Assembly: GCA_016934125.1 (NCBI GenBank)
Contig: JAFGTL010000502.1
Span: 1 to 5,867, forward strand
Direction of reading: 5' to 3'
Length of the DNA: 5,867 nt
Source of the DNA: Candidatus Hydrogenedentota bacterium
GTDB taxonomy: Bacteria > Hydrogenedentota > Hydrogenedentia > Hydrogenedentales > SLHB01
Shown here: one piece after another, positions 5,443-5,867 of the stretch
Layout of the letters: every line of letters begins with the position of its first letter
Numbering within the stretch: position 1 is the stretch's first letter
Made by a program: the position numbers and the translations under genes
Notes under the pieces: model-generated
Database searches by the model: none
Told to the model about the DNA's origin: nothing
The model's input: the letters and a program-made list of their open reading frames with translations, nothing else

Positions 5443-5867
5443 TCACTCCGGCAACCGCTCCTCCATCTCCCGAAGGAGCACGCCGGCCCATTCCACCGCC
5501 TGGATCCAGGAACACAGCGTCATGTCATCCGTCGTGGCGCGTTTGAACGGCGCCGTATCCGCATCCGTCGTGTTGCGCAGCTTCGTGTCGACGTGCTCCA
5601 TGTAGCGCATCGCCAGGTGCCGCCAGGGCTCGGCCTCGCCGCTCCGCTCCGCGATACGCATCAGGCAGGCCGCGGCCATAAACCGGCACCAGGTGAACTT
5701 CGAGAACTTCAGGCTACCGGTGGCCTCCCGATCATCGAGGTTGATCGTCGGGATAGGCCCGCTCTCGTCGAGGCGGCTCATGCACAGCCACCAGCGTGCG
5801 GCCCGTCTCATCGCCTCCTGGGCGCCCGGCAGATCGCGAAAGGCCGGCGTGTCGCAGGCCACGAGGA
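5443..5867 (-). CDS. Unrecognised helical protein (partial, N-terminus beyond window)
   Basis: The frame is open from the window edge to a TGA at 5443-5445, giving the last 140 residues. A GTG at 5862 is in frame but nothing marks it as a start, and the frame continues upstream, so the true start is probably outside. The visible part looks mostly alpha-helical, with aromatic-rich helices (AARWWLCMSRL, FTWCRFMAAACLMRI, SWIQAVEWAGVLL) separated by loops such as TINLDDREATGSLKFSK. There is no transmembrane-like stretch of full length. The pattern could fit the end of an (alpha/alpha) toroid enzyme of the kind common in glycan-active families, but I see no diagnostic motif and do not assign a function. 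It is codirectional with yciH, 91 bp upstream of it, and its codon use is like its neighbours. Confidence 0.7.
   Translation of the reverse strand, partial: LVACDTPAFRDLPGAQEAMRRAARWWLCMSRLDESGPIPTINLDDREATGSLKFSKFTWCRFMAAACLMRIAERSGEAEPWRHLAMRYMEHVDTKLRNTTDADTAPFKRATTDDMTLCSWIQAVEWAGVLLREMEERLPE

Overview
The window is GC-rich (strong G/C bias at third codon positions) and densely coded. It holds five protein-coding genes, two of them cut by the window ends, and no RNA gene, CRISPR array, insertion sequence or transposase that I can see. Most genes have clear purine-rich Shine-Dalgarno sites. A formylglycine-type sulfatase, a GH123/DUF4091-type protein with an N-terminal CBM9-like domain, a Gfo/Idh/MocA oxidoreductase and a SUI1/YciH protein together suggest a glycan-degrading bacterium of the Planctomycetota / Verrucomicrobiota / Lentisphaerota / Hydrogenedentota kind. 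That placement is inference from gene content and style; there is no phylogenetic marker to fix it.

Layout. Bases 1-931 (minus strand) hold most of an exported sulfatase with a twin-arginine signal; its C-terminus lies beyond base 1. Bases 932-1136 are a divergent intergenic region with candidate promoters in both directions and short direct repeats. Bases 1137-3911 (plus) encode a 924-residue secreted protein: signal peptide, CBM9-like domain, a beta-rich then helical middle, a GH123-type N-terminal beta domain and a GH123/DUF4091 catalytic domain with the adjacent Asp-Glu pair. Its stop codon overlaps the stop codon of the convergent oxidoreductase gene (3906-4922, minus). Upstream of that, on the same strand, lie a yciH-like gene (4968-5351) with an extended -10 promoter, and the 3' end of an unrecognised helical protein (5443 to the window edge).

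How they may work together. The divergent pair fits extracytoplasmic attack on a sulfated glycan containing N-acetylhexosamine, probably beta-linked GalNAc: the sulfatase removes sulfate and the GH123-like enzyme cleaves the sugar. The cytoplasmic Gfo/Idh/MocA enzyme could then oxidise or epimerise a released sugar. No transporter or regulator is visible, so the pathway is a hypothesis. The yciH gene is probably a housekeeping bystander, although it may be co-transcribed with the oxidoreductase. The most unusual sequence-level observation is two short patches of rare, AT-richer codons inside the otherwise GC-biased catalytic domain of the GH123-like gene.
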